64,000 nt of DNA from Solobacterium sp. (GTDB taxonomy: Bacteria; Bacillota_I; Bacilli_A; Erysipelotrichales; Erysipelotrichaceae). A model generated the notes under the pieces. It worked only from the letters and a program-made list of their open reading frames with translations, made no database searches and had not been told where the DNA came from. The stretch covers positions 1-64,000 of the forward strand of contig JAFWEW010000002.1 in the NCBI GenBank assembly GCA_017512725.1, read 5' to 3'. The translations under genes and the position numbers were made by a program. Shown here piece after piece: positions 45,101-54,218 of the stretch; within the stretch, counting starts at the first letter, position 1, and every line of letters starts with the position of its first letter.

Positions 45101-47887
45101 AGCGGATTGAGCGGAGATACATTAGTGCTTGAAGACAAATTTAATACAAGTGTCTGGGAATACTATAAGAAGCCACTGGATTGGGATGACCATAACAGCT
45201 TTATTCATGGGGCTGATGATAATAACAACACATGGGAACGAGAAACTGCAATTGAAGTTACTCCTCAGCCAATTGATGGAGGAATCTTATTTAATACTCC
45301 TTTGCCAAAGAATGGAAACGGTAATAATTATGCATATTATGCGATTGATTACTATGTTCGTGTAAAAAGCCAAGATGCATTAAATGATCTGTATGATCTT
45401 GCGGCGCAGGAAGGCGGCGAACATATTGAAACAAACACTGCAAAATATGACAATGCTACGGCAACTGCAGATGTCACATATGAATATGATCGTGTTGATA
45501 AAGAGATAATCAAAGAAGCAGTTGCAAAAAACGGGGATGTTCCGGCAGATTTAGTTGCTACTTATCGGATTGTAGTAAATGAGAAAAAAGCGCGTTTGAA
45601 TGGTGGACAAATAATCAAACTGACGGATACTCTGACAAATCTGTCAATGGATTATTCAAGTATCCATTTCGAGACGGATCCTGAGATCTGGGCAAGTCAG
45701 ATGATCTATGACATGTCTGGACAGACACTGACGGTGGATATTCCGGATGAGACTAAAGTCATTATTACGTATTCCGCAAAAGTAGTGCCGGATGGAACAA
45801 GTACCACTTATAAAAACAAAGTCACGTTTGATTCAATGTCGGAGGAGAGAGTCAATACGGTTGATATAAGTGCAGAAGCAGAAGCGCATGGTGATGAAAA
45901 ATCATTGAGGCTGTTTAAATACGAAAGCGGAAATATGGGGCATGGCCTAGGCGGAGCAGTATTTAAACTTTATGAAGCAAAAGTTGAAAACAAAGGAACA
46001 GATTATATTCCAGACCTAAATGAGTTTCAACCAGTGAAGAATAGCAGTGAACAAGACGTCACATTCACAACCGGATCTGATGGTTATGTGACAATTGAAG
46101 GAAGTCAATCGAATGATGGATGGTCTATCTGGACGAATGCTTACAGACGATATTACCTTGAGGAAGTTACACCTCCTATGGGATATCAATTGGATACCAC
46201 AAAATACTTCTTTGAGATTTCTCCAACCAATACTTCCAGCTTTACCAATGGAAGATACATTTATGTAGATGGAGATACGCTGAAAGTCCGGAACTATCCT
46301 TCAGACAGCAAACTGGTAATTCGGAAAGTTCTTGGCGGCGATGCATCATTCCTCACGGAAGCAGATCTGGCCTTTTTGAAAGAAAACCTGAAATTCGTTG
46401 TTTCCGGTAAGTTCCTGAATGTAGCTACAAATGAGCAGAAAACCAAGGAGATAACAATACCTTATAGGGATTTCACAGACAACGTATTTGAGATTTCTTC
46501 TATTACCGATAAAGGAACCAATTACAACGTTATCGCCGGAGAAACCTATATTGTCACAGAAACAATTACAGAAGAACTCCCGGGTTTTTCCAGAACAACA
46601 ACATGGCTGGTAAATAGTACAGAAAATGGATATGGAACGACTGCATCGGTTCCGGTAAAAACGGAAGAAGGAAAAACAACTGGAACGGGAAGTGTTTCGT
46701 TTGAAAACCATTATGATGAGACAGTAGTTGATTTGGAAGTTGAAAAGGTCTGGTCAGGAGATGAATCGGACACTTCCAAACGTAAACCTGTAACAGTTCA
46801 TCTGATGAAAGATGGAAACGTTATGGATTCTTCCTATGATCGAATTCTTACAGAAGATGGAAATTGGAAAGGCTCATGGGAAAACCTTGATGCAGGCCAT
46901 GAATACAGTGTTTCAGAAAATACGGTTGCAGGTTATTCCGGGACAGTATCTGTAGATAAAACTGTTCGTCCAATCAAAATAACTGTAACGAATACCCCTA
47001 TAACAGTTGATGATGAAAAAATAAACATCTTTGTAGAGAAAAAATGGTTTGAAAACGATGTAGATAAAACAACGGATGCGTCATATAAAGATATGACTGC
47101 AACAGTAAGTCTGTACAGGAATAAGAGAATTAAGAATTGGGTTACTCTTCATATTTTCAAGTTCTATAACGACACTGTTACTAGTATTGGAGAGGTTAAA
47201 GTAAGAGCAAATTCTTTAGATGATGTTTCGATTGATTGGGCGGGATGCGGAATTCAGTCAAAAGGAAATTCAGTGAAATATTCTTCTACCTTGTATGAAC
47301 ACACATATGACATTTATGACTATCAAAATGCGGAGAATGTGGTACTGAATTCTATCAATGAGACAGAAGGAACAGAAACCATAACTATTAATGCTGGTGA
47401 CGAAGATTTATATCTATACATCTTAGATAATAATAATTATTTATCTTATTCAAATCTGATTGTTTCGGAGGGTTCGATTCCAGAAAACACATCATTTGTA
47501 TATGATGAAACTTTTGAACCTTTGCAGAAAATACTTGCCTATCCGTCATTCTCGGATCAATTCTTGAATCTTGAAAAAGAAGGGTCGGATGTAATTAACA
47601 AATATGAATACTCGTATTCCATCTCAGAGGATCCAATATCCGGGTTTACTACTGAATACAAAGTGGATAATGGTAAATTCAAAGATTCAGAGTTCTCAGA
47701 TCAGATGGAAAGTATCGGAACACACAATGCTGTAGTGAAGAATAACCGGATTGAAATTCCTTCCTATGAATTGCCTGAAACCGGTGGAATAGGAATTAGG
47801 TGGATCAGAGCGATAGGTATTCTTCTGTTGATGACCGGAGGATGTTTGCTGATAAAGAAGATAAGAAGTGAGGTGATGAAACAATGA
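42137..47887 (+). CDS. Large LPxTG surface adhesin (pilus tip-like)
   Basis: 1916 residues. An N-terminal membrane/signal segment (about 18-38) is followed by a Cys/His motif pair HVHTDDCYD and HVHTEECYQ (about 57-84), then domains homologous to the N-terminal part of the giant adhesin (isopeptide-type domains, about 150-1250). A Cna_B domain ends EEVTPPMGYQL, a second one begins VEKVWSGDESDTSKRKPV, and an unusual non-repetitive segment (about 1630-1870) precedes the sorting signal LPETGG at 1879, a membrane segment and a basic tail. It is likely the tip adhesin of a sortase-built pilus with the pilins and sortase encoded next. Confidence 0.88.
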   Translation: MNWNSIFHKSLRRHERRQLITLMSAVIAIAAFFAVQASLSRYSEALSSEPRCGMEEHVHTDDCYDEEGNLICTLPEHVHTEECYQDEVQIEEPALMEEANNPEKDSDEPKQGIIETIKDALVHRLEENYDNTTEDTDDDVTVTAEFNDGVLPEDVVMKVTAVDASQYEWLASQVTDTANRELLTYDISFYKGDELVEPDGDVKITFKAGFIQEKTDPQIVHFEENEWNTVEKTEVIEETEVKDGEISVITDSFSVYGIIYTVDFTYEVDGNTYYYSIEGNSSISLKELLRRLNVVDEEEIDDFASKINNVWFSDESLVQISRQDNGDWMLESLAPFTSKEQLVISMNDGQSFLVKVTDEQLTDITSMVSGVTIEGATLNSEGQYVVKPGKDYIVKLIFAESPEKQFNDEILTYKLPIGVLIDEIQNYTFNTTVTKDGVDYVISGNTYSVASDGTLTINWNKQDPNYGKLLDSNNMQITVLVRSQFDSSVTSLNFGNNTTVDFSVDTTANVTVNKTGNYDPYTKKVYYTLEITSTGVNNNVSVEDVLSGTALNLDQDSISVTLQNGQPRTYTEISKNQNGFKLDLGTMSDGEKVRVNYSASVDFDVLSSGDGEVTFDKTNNTVKTYKDNTETDSSSKDFTNSIDYSPVTKAAAIPSIDITEGDKTYREIEWTIHVNDPRNVSLAGKTIKDNNLSPDVMKYAGEGIQILVTKEDGTTENRTVSWNDLNKSDNGWTYSVPDTDGKASYLITYKTRVETTDMLLDTKITNKVETPYDEETVTNTVKPLPENKLTINKSGKVIENNQSEWKIEVNVPAKGYTSLEVTDLFPLGLQDVTNGYYFLDTYVTGSLTVTGLESDEGYTIESITRDINTRHDDNTVSSENKEIGKKLVFHYQKDGNQQNGLKATENARTITIKLKTDHSAWKDGTLPEWLYQNYINTAEAAVGEIKAEDFEHLNLKDRVFTKTLSPYVETYTDEQGNNLPVYHFQIVLSGLSGDTLVLEDKFNTSVWEYYKKPLDWDDHNSFIHGADDNNNTWERETAIEVTPQPIDGGILFNTPLPKNGNGNNYAYYAIDYYVRVKSQDALNDLYDLAAQEGGEHIETNTAKYDNATATADVTYEYDRVDKEIIKEAVAKNGDVPADLVATYRIVVNEKKARLNGGQIIKLTDTLTNLSMDYSSIHFETDPEIWASQMIYDMSGQTLTVDIPDETKVIITYSAKVVPDGTSTTYKNKVTFDSMSEERVNTVDISAEAEAHGDEKSLRLFKYESGNMGHGLGGAVFKLYEAKVENKGTDYIPDLNEFQPVKNSSEQDVTFTTGSDGYVTIEGSQSNDGWSIWTNAYRRYYLEEVTPPMGYQLDTTKYFFEISPTNTSSFTNGRYIYVDGDTLKVRNYPSDSKLVIRKVLGGDASFLTEADLAFLKENLKFVVSGKFLNVATNEQKTKEITIPYRDFTDNVFEISSITDKGTNYNVIAGETYIVTETITEELPGFSRTTTWLVNSTENGYGTTASVPVKTEEGKTTGTGSVSFENHYDETVVDLEVEKVWSGDESDTSKRKPVTVHLMKDGNVMDSSYDRILTEDGNWKGSWENLDAGHEYSVSENTVAGYSGTVSVDKTVRPIKITVTNTPITVDDEKINIFVEKKWFENDVDKTTDASYKDMTATVSLYRNKRIKNWVTLHIFKFYNDTVTSIGEVKVRANSLDDVSIDWAGCGIQSKGNSVKYSSTLYEHTYDIYDYQNAENVVLNSINETEGTETITINAGDEDLYLYILDNNNYLSYSNLIVSEGSIPENTSFVYDETFEPLQKILAYPSFSDQFLNLEKEGSDVINKYEYSYSISEDPISGFTTEYKVDNGKFKDSEFSDQMESIGTHNAVVKNNRIEIPSYELPETGGIGIRWIRAIGILLLMTGGCLLIKKIRSEVMKQ

Positions 47888-48034
47888 GACCTCATATTCC
47901 AATCAATAATCGGGGGAAACCTAATCAAGGGGAAATACTCGGTTACGGAAGTGTTTCACCTGGGAATGGACCATAACCATTCAGGAAAAATCAAAACAAT
48001 AATTATTGAAACAAAAAGAAAGGATAAAGGGATT

Positions 48035-49744
48035 ATGAAACAGTTAAAAAAATTATTGTCAGTATTATTTGCGTTCACAATATTGATGGGTATGAGTGTC
48101 AGTGTAAAAGCTGAAGATACATACACGATTACAATCACAAAAGACGGGACAGATAAAGCGGCACATACTTATGGTGCTTATCAGTTATTTAAAGGTGATT
48201 ATGCAGAGGAGAATGGTGAAAAAACACTGTCAAATATTACATGGGGTGATAACATTAATTCTTCTGCTGCGATTACAGAATTAAAAAAGATTTCAAATTT
48301 TAGCACTCTATCTGATGCTGCGAGTGCATCAGATGTTGCTAAAGCACTAAGTGACGCGAAATTTATAACAGATTCAACTGAAGCACAGGCTGTTGCGAAT
48401 GCATTTAATACTGCACTTAATTCAGCTGCCCCAAAGGAGACTGGAATAATTGCCGCTAATGCTAATACTGGAACCATAACGATAAAAGAGGCAGGCTATT
48501 ACTTAATCAAAGATACCGAAGATGTATCAGGAGAAGGTGCAAAGACAAGGTATATTCTTTGCATTGTCAGTGATGTCAGCGTTACAGAAAAAGCAAGTGT
48601 TCCATCAGTAATCAAGAAAGTTGATGACATTATTGATTCAAATACAACTGAGGATACAGTAGAATGGCAGGATTCCGCAGATTACGATATTGGCGATGCA
48701 GTACCTTTCAAGTTAACAGCTACTACTGCAAGTACAGTCAGCAACTATGCCAAGTATCATCTGACATTTCAGGATAAACAGTCTGCCGGATTAACTGCAC
48801 CGACAAGTTATACGATTACTGTTCTTGAAAAAACCTTCACATTGTCGGCTAATGCAACTACTGCAGAAACTCAAACTACAACTAATGGCACAAAGATCAC
48901 AGTTGAAAATGCAACACCGGACACTGAACAGACGTTTGCTATCAAAGTGACATTTGAGAATTCTACATCTGGAAACAAGATACCTGATGAAGCAAATTCA
49001 AAACCTGTCGAAGTAACTTATACTTCGGTATTAAATGAAAATGCGGTATTTGGAAGTACAGGAAATCCTAATGAAGTATATTTGAAATTCAGCAATAACC
49101 CTTATAGTACGAATGATTCGGAAGAAGGAACTTCGCCAACAGATAAAGTTATTGTATTTACATATAAACCAGTCATAACAAAAACGGATAATTCAGGTAA
49201 TGCATTAGCTGGAGCGGGTTTTACGCTTTATAAGAAAGTAGTTGGAACAACCGTTAATTCAACAACTACTTATCCTGATGGAGCTCAAACTGGGTCTGCA
49301 ATAAAGACAGCATTACATAATACAAACACTTCAATTCACGCATCGGCATTGAACGATAATGACTACTATGTTGCAAAACAAATGACGCTTGTATCAGGTT
49401 CGACAAATCAGTTTGAATTTAAGGGGATTGATGATGGAGATTATGTCTTGGTCGAAACGACGATTCCTGCGGGATATAATGCCTTTGAATCAAAAGCATT
49501 CACAGTCTCTGCAACACATGATACAAATGCAGATAATCCAACATTAACACAATTAACAGGAGAAAATTTACTTACAGGAACAGTGGATACTGGCATTTTA
49601 TCAGCGGATATTGTTAACCAAAAAGGAAATACCCTTCCTTCTACCGGTGGTATTGGTACAACCGTATTCTATGTGATTGGCGGTGTACTGGTAGCGGGTG
49701 CTGCAGTCGTATTGATTGCGAAGAATAAGATGTCTAAAAACTAA
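48035..49744 (+). CDS. Major (backbone) pilin, SpaA family, LPxTG
   Basis: 569 residues from the ATG at 48035 with AAAGGATAAAGGGATT upstream; the frame is open upstream without support. Signal peptide (about 1-26, ending VKAED). It has the two-part architecture of fimbrial isopeptide-forming backbone pilins: an N-terminal domain, a possible pilin-type linking Lys in VIKKVDD (near residue 195), a middle isopeptide domain, and a Cna_B-like domain with the Glu motif LVETTIPAGYNAF. The sorting signal is LPSTGG at 534. Very A+T-rich with Thr/Ala/Asn-rich composition. A sortase polymerises it into the shaft. Between 47888 and 48034 I see no gene. Confidence 0.85.
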   Translation: MKQLKKLLSVLFAFTILMGMSVSVKAEDTYTITITKDGTDKAAHTYGAYQLFKGDYAEENGEKTLSNITWGDNINSSAAITELKKISNFSTLSDAASASDVAKALSDAKFITDSTEAQAVANAFNTALNSAAPKETGIIAANANTGTITIKEAGYYLIKDTEDVSGEGAKTRYILCIVSDVSVTEKASVPSVIKKVDDIIDSNTTEDTVEWQDSADYDIGDAVPFKLTATTASTVSNYAKYHLTFQDKQSAGLTAPTSYTITVLEKTFTLSANATTAETQTTTNGTKITVENATPDTEQTFAIKVTFENSTSGNKIPDEANSKPVEVTYTSVLNENAVFGSTGNPNEVYLKFSNNPYSTNDSEEGTSPTDKVIVFTYKPVITKTDNSGNALAGAGFTLYKKVVGTTVNSTTTYPDGAQTGSAIKTALHNTNTSIHASALNDNDYYVAKQMTLVSGSTNQFEFKGIDDGDYVLVETTIPAGYNAFESKAFTVSATHDTNADNPTLTQLTGENLLTGTVDTGILSADIVNQKGNTLPSTGGIGTTVFYVIGGVLVAGAAVVLIAKNKMSKN

Positions 49745-49754
49745 TTAAATACAG

Positions 49755-49813
49755 CTGATGATACGGGAAACCGTACATCAGTATCAGAGATTGAGCATGC
49801 TCGATCTTTGATA
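49755..49813 (+). promoter_or_regulatory. Two adjacent hairpins between the pilin genes
   Basis: CTGATG-at-ACGG-GAAA-CCGT-ac-ATCAG (49755-49781) is followed at once by a 32-base inverted repeat, arms TATCAGAGATTGAGCA and TGCTCGATCTTTGATA (49782-49813). There is no T tract, so these look like mRNA stabilisers or processing sites that would set a high ratio of major pilin to downstream products. Confidence 0.5.
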
Positions 49814-49833
49814 CGGATGAAAGGAAAGCGGAG

Positions 49834-50772
49834 ATGAAGAAAAACAGAACTGTACTTTTGAATATCTTCATGGTCATTGCTGCCGCAATGATGGTTTTCC
49901 TGCCGCTTTCTGTACAGGCTCAGGAAATTGATACAGCGAAAAAAGGAGACATTACGCTGAAGTATGATCCGGATCAGAGCGGAAGTGCGGATGGTACGGT
50001 ATTCCGGATCTATAAGGTCGCAGATGTTGGTACGGACGGAAAAATCAGTTCTGCAGGAACCGGTTTTACAGTCAATTCCCAAAAGATGGATTCGGGTGAG
50101 GCAAAACGGCTGGCAGAACTGCTGAAAAACGAGACGCCTGCCTATACTGCAACGATCCGTAACGGTACCGCACTTGTTGAGAATGTACCGGTTGGTATCT
50201 ACCTTCTGGTCGGAGAAGAAAAACAAGTCGGAAACAAAACCTTCACTCCGATTCCTTCCTTCTTCTCAATCCCTCAGGAAACTGCAGGTACCTTCACTTT
50301 TGGACCACTGAATATCGAGGTGAAGTTCCGGTCAACATCCTTACCGGATTCGAAAGGGACGGTGAAGTATAAGGTAACCAAGAAGTGGGCCGGGGATAAT
50401 GAGAGTATCCGGCCGACAGAGATTACCGTAGCAATTATTGAAGGAACGACACAGAAAGAAACGGTTGTACTGAATAAGGCGAATAACTGGACCTATGAGT
50501 GGAATGGAACCAAAGGGGTTTCCTACAAGGTGATCGAAAAGAATATTCCTGCCGGTTATTCGGTGACCCAGACCGGCAATGAGACTTCCTTTATTCTGAC
50601 GAATACGTATACGGAAAGCACACCAACGCCCACTCCGGCTTCTTCGACGCCACCGGGCACAAATCCTGCTCCGAATACGGGGGACCGGTTCAATCAGAAT
50701 AAACTGCTTGTCATACTGGGGATCAGTCTCTGCATTGCAGGAGTTGTGGGAGTTCTGTTACATCGAAACTGA
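49834..50772 (+). CDS. Minor pilin / basal surface protein with Cna_B domain
   Basis: 312 residues with a signal peptide (about 1-31, ending VQAQE) and an N-terminal pilin-like domain with ITLKYDPDQSGSADGTVFRIYKV. A Cna_B-type domain follows (TKKWAGDNESIRPTEITV ... VIEKNIPAGYSV), then a Pro/Thr linker and a C-terminal sorting signal of variant form PNTGD before a hydrophobic segment and a short tail. The LPxTG Leu is replaced (NPAPNTGD). It is likely the base or anchor subunit of the pilus. It is separated from the major pilin by two hairpins, and a terminator follows its stop. Confidence 0.8.
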   Translation: MKKNRTVLLNIFMVIAAAMMVFLPLSVQAQEIDTAKKGDITLKYDPDQSGSADGTVFRIYKVADVGTDGKISSAGTGFTVNSQKMDSGEAKRLAELLKNETPAYTATIRNGTALVENVPVGIYLLVGEEKQVGNKTFTPIPSFFSIPQETAGTFTFGPLNIEVKFRSTSLPDSKGTVKYKVTKKWAGDNESIRPTEITVAIIEGTTQKETVVLNKANNWTYEWNGTKGVSYKVIEKNIPAGYSVTQTGNETSFILTNTYTESTPTPTPASSTPPGTNPAPNTGDRFNQNKLLVILGISLCIAGVVGVLLHRN

Positions 50773-50798
50773 ACTGGGCATAGAAATGCTCAGTTTTT
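50773..50798 (+). terminator. Terminator between minor pilin and sortase genes
   Basis: ACTGGGCAT-AGAA-ATGCTCAGT followed by TTTTT. It lies only 12 bases before the sortase TTG start and should reduce sortase expression relative to the pilins. Confidence 0.7.
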
Positions 50799-50810
50799 GA
50801 AGGAGAGCAC

Positions 50811-51698
50811 TTGAAACGGTTTGATCAATGGGTGACACAACGGATCGATTCCATAAAGGAACCGGAAGTATCGGAAAAGCCCAGACAAAAAAAGAAGATC
50901 AGCAGTACCTGGATCCTGATCGGCGTCATGCTGGTGGGGATCGGTTTTCTGCTGTATCCGACCATATCAGATTACTGGAACAGCTTCCATCAGAGCCGTG
51001 CGATCGCCGGCTATGTTGAAACGGTCTCGAAGATCGATACCAGTGAATTTGAAACGATGTGGCAGGCAGCGGATACCTATAACAGAACACTGCCGGAAAA
51101 GACAAACCGTTATGTGTTGAGCGAGGATGAGACAGACGAATACAATAGTCTGCTTGATATCACCGGTACAGGGATCATGGCATATGTGGAGATTCCGAAA
51201 ATCAAAGTATCCCTGCCGATCTATCACGGCACGGATGAAGCAGTACTGCAGGTAGCGATTGGTCATATTCCGGGAAGTTCTCTTCCGGTAGGGGGAGACA
51301 CGACACACTGTGTGATCAGCGGACACCGGGGACTGCCCAGTGCAAGACTGTTTACCGATATTGATCAGCTGGAAAAAGGGGATACGTTTCTGATCCAGAC
51401 CCTGGGAGAAACATTGACTTATGAAGTAGATCAGATCCGTACCGTTCTTCCGGATGAACTGGATGAGATTGAGATCGAAGCGGGGAAAGACTATGTAACT
51501 TTGGTTACCTGCACTCCCTATGGGGTAAACAGTCACCGGCTCCTTGTAAGAGGGCACCGGACAGCCAATGCCGCAGCCCATCTCCATGTCACCCCGGATG
51601 CAGTACAGATCAGTGAGGGTGTTACGACGTTTGTATTGATGATGATATTTATTGTGATTCTGGTTATTGTTTCTGCGATACTGCCGAAAGGCTTATGA
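50811..51698 (+). CDS. Class C (pilus) sortase
   Basis: 295 residues. The start is a TTG, supported by AGGAG 5 bases upstream. N-terminal membrane helix (about 31-50), C-terminal membrane helix (about 272-292), and the catalytic triad His172 in ISGHRG, Cys234 in TLVTCTPYG and Arg243 in SHRLLVRG. The arrangement is that of pilus-polymerising class C sortases, though I see no clear lid motif (DPF/DPW). It joins the LPxTG pilins encoded upstream. The gene end overlaps the convergent transporter gene by 6 bases. Confidence 0.9.
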   Translation: MKRFDQWVTQRIDSIKEPEVSEKPRQKKKISSTWILIGVMLVGIGFLLYPTISDYWNSFHQSRAIAGYVETVSKIDTSEFETMWQAADTYNRTLPEKTNRYVLSEDETDEYNSLLDITGTGIMAYVEIPKIKVSLPIYHGTDEAVLQVAIGHIPGSSLPVGGDTTHCVISGHRGLPSARLFTDIDQLEKGDTFLIQTLGETLTYEVDQIRTVLPDELDEIEIEAGKDYVTLVTCTPYGVNSHRLLVRGHRTANAAAHLHVTPDAVQISEGVTTFVLMMIFIVILVIVSAILPKGL

Positions 51699-52550
51699 GG
51701 GATCGGACAGTACCAGCAGGATGGAAACCAGCAGGATCACGATTCCGATGCTTTTGGATACGGTCAGTGTTTCATTCAGGAAGAGAATACCGAAGAAGAT
51801 GGAACTGACTGGTTCCAATAGTGACAGCAGTCCGGCCGGCTGGGAACCAATGATGGCAATGCCTTTCTTCAGAATCGCATGCCCTGCATAGGCACACAGC
51901 CCGTAACCGATCATGAAGAGATATGCAGGCAGCGGAAGATTCAGGTTAAGGGTATCTGGGAACAGAAACGAACCGGCAAACAGAGAAACGCTTATGACGA
52001 TACCCGTATACAGTAGTACGGTCTCTGCCGGAAGTTCTTTCAAGACGGTACGGTCCAAAAGAATCATGTATATGGCATGCGTCAGACCGGAACCTAATGC
52101 CAGCAGGATACCGGCAAGCGAGCCGGTTCCGCCCGTACCGGCAAGAAATGCCATTCCGATCACCGACAGAACAAGGGCAATGATCTGCTGAAGCGACATC
52201 CGGTTCTTCCAGAATATAGCCAGCAGGATCGAAATGAATACCGGATACAGAAAATGGAGCGAGGTTGCCATGCCGACGCCGATATGGGAATAGCTGGATC
52301 CCAGCAGCAGGATTGTAAACAGACAGCAGAAGCCGGACAGAAAGAGAAGGGAAAGATCAGAACCCTTGAATTGGACCGTTGTTTTGCGGAAGCGGGAAAG
52401 GATCAGGGAAACGGTTAAGACGATTATGCCCCGGAACCAGGTATTGGTATAGGTATTTGTGCCAAAGCGGATCGCAAACGAAAACAGGATCGGTGTAAAA
52501 CCGAACAGAATACCGGACAGTGCAGTGAGAAAATACCCTTTGTTTTTCAT
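51693..52550 (-). CDS. EamA/DMT-family transporter
   Basis: 285 residues from the ATG at 52550. Ten membrane helices in two EamA repeats (SGILFGFTPILFSFAIRF at the start; SGLTHAIYMILLDRTVLKEL in the second half). The family exports or exchanges metabolites such as amino acids or nucleosides; the substrate is unknown. There is no ribosome binding site, and TATACT ends 6 bases before the ATG, so a leaderless transcript is likely. Divergent from the 52682 gene. Confidence 0.8.
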   Translation of the reverse strand: MKNKGYFLTALSGILFGFTPILFSFAIRFGTNTYTNTWFRGIIVLTVSLILSRFRKTTVQFKGSDLSLLFLSGFCCLFTILLLGSSYSHIGVGMATSLHFLYPVFISILLAIFWKNRMSLQQIIALVLSVIGMAFLAGTGGTGSLAGILLALGSGLTHAIYMILLDRTVLKELPAETVLLYTGIVISVSLFAGSFLFPDTLNLNLPLPAYLFMIGYGLCAYAGHAILKKGIAIIGSQPAGLLSLLEPVSSIFFGILFLNETLTVSKSIGIVILLVSILLVLSDPS

Positions 52551-52681
52551 GAAAAAAGTATATATCGGAATACAGAAAGAAGCGGAAGATACGTCGGATT
52601 CTCTGTGAAACAGACGCATTACATTTGAAACGAAGCGTGTTTATACATACAATATTGGTATTTAGGAGAAAAAGCAGAAGT

Positions 52682-53350
52682 ATGAGCGATGATCACGAAC
52701 GAAGTATCGGCGAAAAACAGATTCTCATAAGCGGAAAGATCAAACAGGTCTATGAGCTGATGGGAGATGACAAAGAAGAGGAAGCGGCAGATCTCTGGGT
52801 AGAAATCGCAGAAGAAATCTGGCCGGTAATCGACGGTGTCATTGCCGAACTGAAGATGGATAAAAAACCCACCGAAGACAAGGTAGACCGCAGCTACGAT
52901 AAAGAATATGATCTCAACAGCGTACTCGCCGATGCGGATGTGGCACTGGCATATTCGAATCGGAATGAAGAGCGTCTGCGTTTTAATCGCCGTCTGCTCG
53001 CGACCTTCGATACCTCAAAGGAAGACTATCAGTACAGTTCCGCCAAGCAGGCCATTGCGGAAAGTCTGAACGGACTAGGCCGCTATGAGGAATGCGATGC
53101 GTTCTTAAAAGAGTGGAAAGAAGAAGATCCGGATGAGGTCTATTCCGATTTTGTCGGTCTGAGATGTCTGTATGAAAGAAAACAGGATCCGGAACAGCTG
53201 AAAAAACTCTGTGACTTTTATATGGAGAGGAAAGAGTTCAATGCCCCGAGTGAAGATGTGCGCAGTCTGTATGAAATGATTGCGATCATCTATGGTGAAC
53301 TTGGCGAAGAAGAACTTCAGAAAAAGGCAGAAGAACGGATGAATGGATAA
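52682..53350 (+). CDS. Helical-repeat (TPR-like) cytoplasmic protein
   Basis: 222 residues from the ATG at 52682 (MSDDHERSIGEK), with AGGAG 13 bases upstream; an earlier in-frame start at 52625 lies in the promoter region. Strongly acidic and helical, with TPR/SEL1-like repeats of about 35 residues (e.g. LADADVALAYSNRNEERLRF, IAESLNGLGRYEECDAFL). No signal peptide. Function unknown; probably a protein-protein scaffold. It is followed by its own terminator. Confidence 0.65.
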   Translation: MSDDHERSIGEKQILISGKIKQVYELMGDDKEEEAADLWVEIAEEIWPVIDGVIAELKMDKKPTEDKVDRSYDKEYDLNSVLADADVALAYSNRNEERLRFNRRLLATFDTSKEDYQYSSAKQAIAESLNGLGRYEECDAFLKEWKEEDPDEVYSDFVGLRCLYERKQDPEQLKKLCDFYMERKEFNAPSEDVRSLYEMIAIIYGELGEEELQKKAEERMNG

Positions 53351-53377
53351 CAGGTAGACAAAACCTGTTATTTTTTT
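53349..53377 (+). terminator. Terminator after the 52682-53350 gene
   Basis: AACAGGT paired with ACCTGTT followed by A and seven T residues; it overlaps the stop codon. Confidence 0.8.
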
Positions 53378-53525
53378 GCACAGATGGGAACTCCTGGAAT
53401 TGAGAGATAGGCCCTTTTCATGGCATTTTTCAGAAAAAGTGCATAAATACAGTAAAAAAGCCGTTAAATCATCCCACAACTCGATTATTTCCTGTAAAAT
53501 AAAAGTTGGAAATATGGGTTGAATT

Positions 53526-54215
53526 ATGGCACATCGAAGAACACTGGCTGAGTCAACAGCAGAAGAAATCAAATCAATGATTCAAAGAAACGGCTATGAG
53601 CCGGGGCAGAAACTGCCGACTGAGAAAGAGATGACAGACAGTCTCGGGGTCGGAAGGAATACGCTGCGCGAAGCACTGCGTATTCTGCAGTCACACAACA
53701 TCGTGACGATCCGTCAGGGAAGCGGTACGTATATCTCGGAAAAGTACGGTGTACCCGACGATCCGTTTGGTTTTGAACTGTTTCCGGATCATGACAAATT
53801 AAATAAAGATATTCTGGAAATCCTGGTCATGATGGAACCGGAAGTAACGGCCATGGCGGCAGAACACCGTACCGATAAAGATCTCAACCGGCTGGAATCT
53901 GTACTGCGCATCATGTCCCAGAAAGTGGATCAGAATGTCGAATGTCTGGAAGAAGAGTGCATGTTTTTTGAGGCAATCGCCCAGGCTTCTCATAACATCG
54001 TTATGGAACGCATGACGCCGCTTATGACAAGGGGCATCCGGTATTTCGCATCAACCCTTTCTCCGAAGGACTTCCTGTACGGTGTCCGAAACTATTACAA
54101 CGTACTGGATGGCATCCGGCACAAGAAGGCATCCGAAGCAAAGACCGCAATGTCTTATCATCTTCTGTTCCTTGATAATCAGTACAAGCTTCTCTTAAAG
54201 AAGCAGGGGATGTAA
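53526..54215 (+). CDS. GntR-family (FadR-type) transcriptional regulator
   Basis: 229 residues. The N-terminal winged helix is of the GntR type (SMIQRNGYEPGQKLPTEKEM, VGRNTLREALRILQ, and the wing IRQGSGTYIS). A C-terminal helical FCD-like ligand domain (about 90-229) begins EILVMMEPEVTAMAAEH. A TGTAAAAT -10-like box (53493-53500) lies 25 bases before the ATG. A nitroreductase gene starts 3 bases after its stop, so it may regulate that gene in response to a small acid. Effector unknown. Confidence 0.85.
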   Translation: MAHRRTLAESTAEEIKSMIQRNGYEPGQKLPTEKEMTDSLGVGRNTLREALRILQSHNIVTIRQGSGTYISEKYGVPDDPFGFELFPDHDKLNKDILEILVMMEPEVTAMAAEHRTDKDLNRLESVLRIMSQKVDQNVECLEEECMFFEAIAQASHNIVMERMTPLMTRGIRYFASTLSPKDFLYGVRNYYNVLDGIRHKKASEAKTAMSYHLLFLDNQYKLLLKKQGM

Positions 54216-54218
54216 GCA

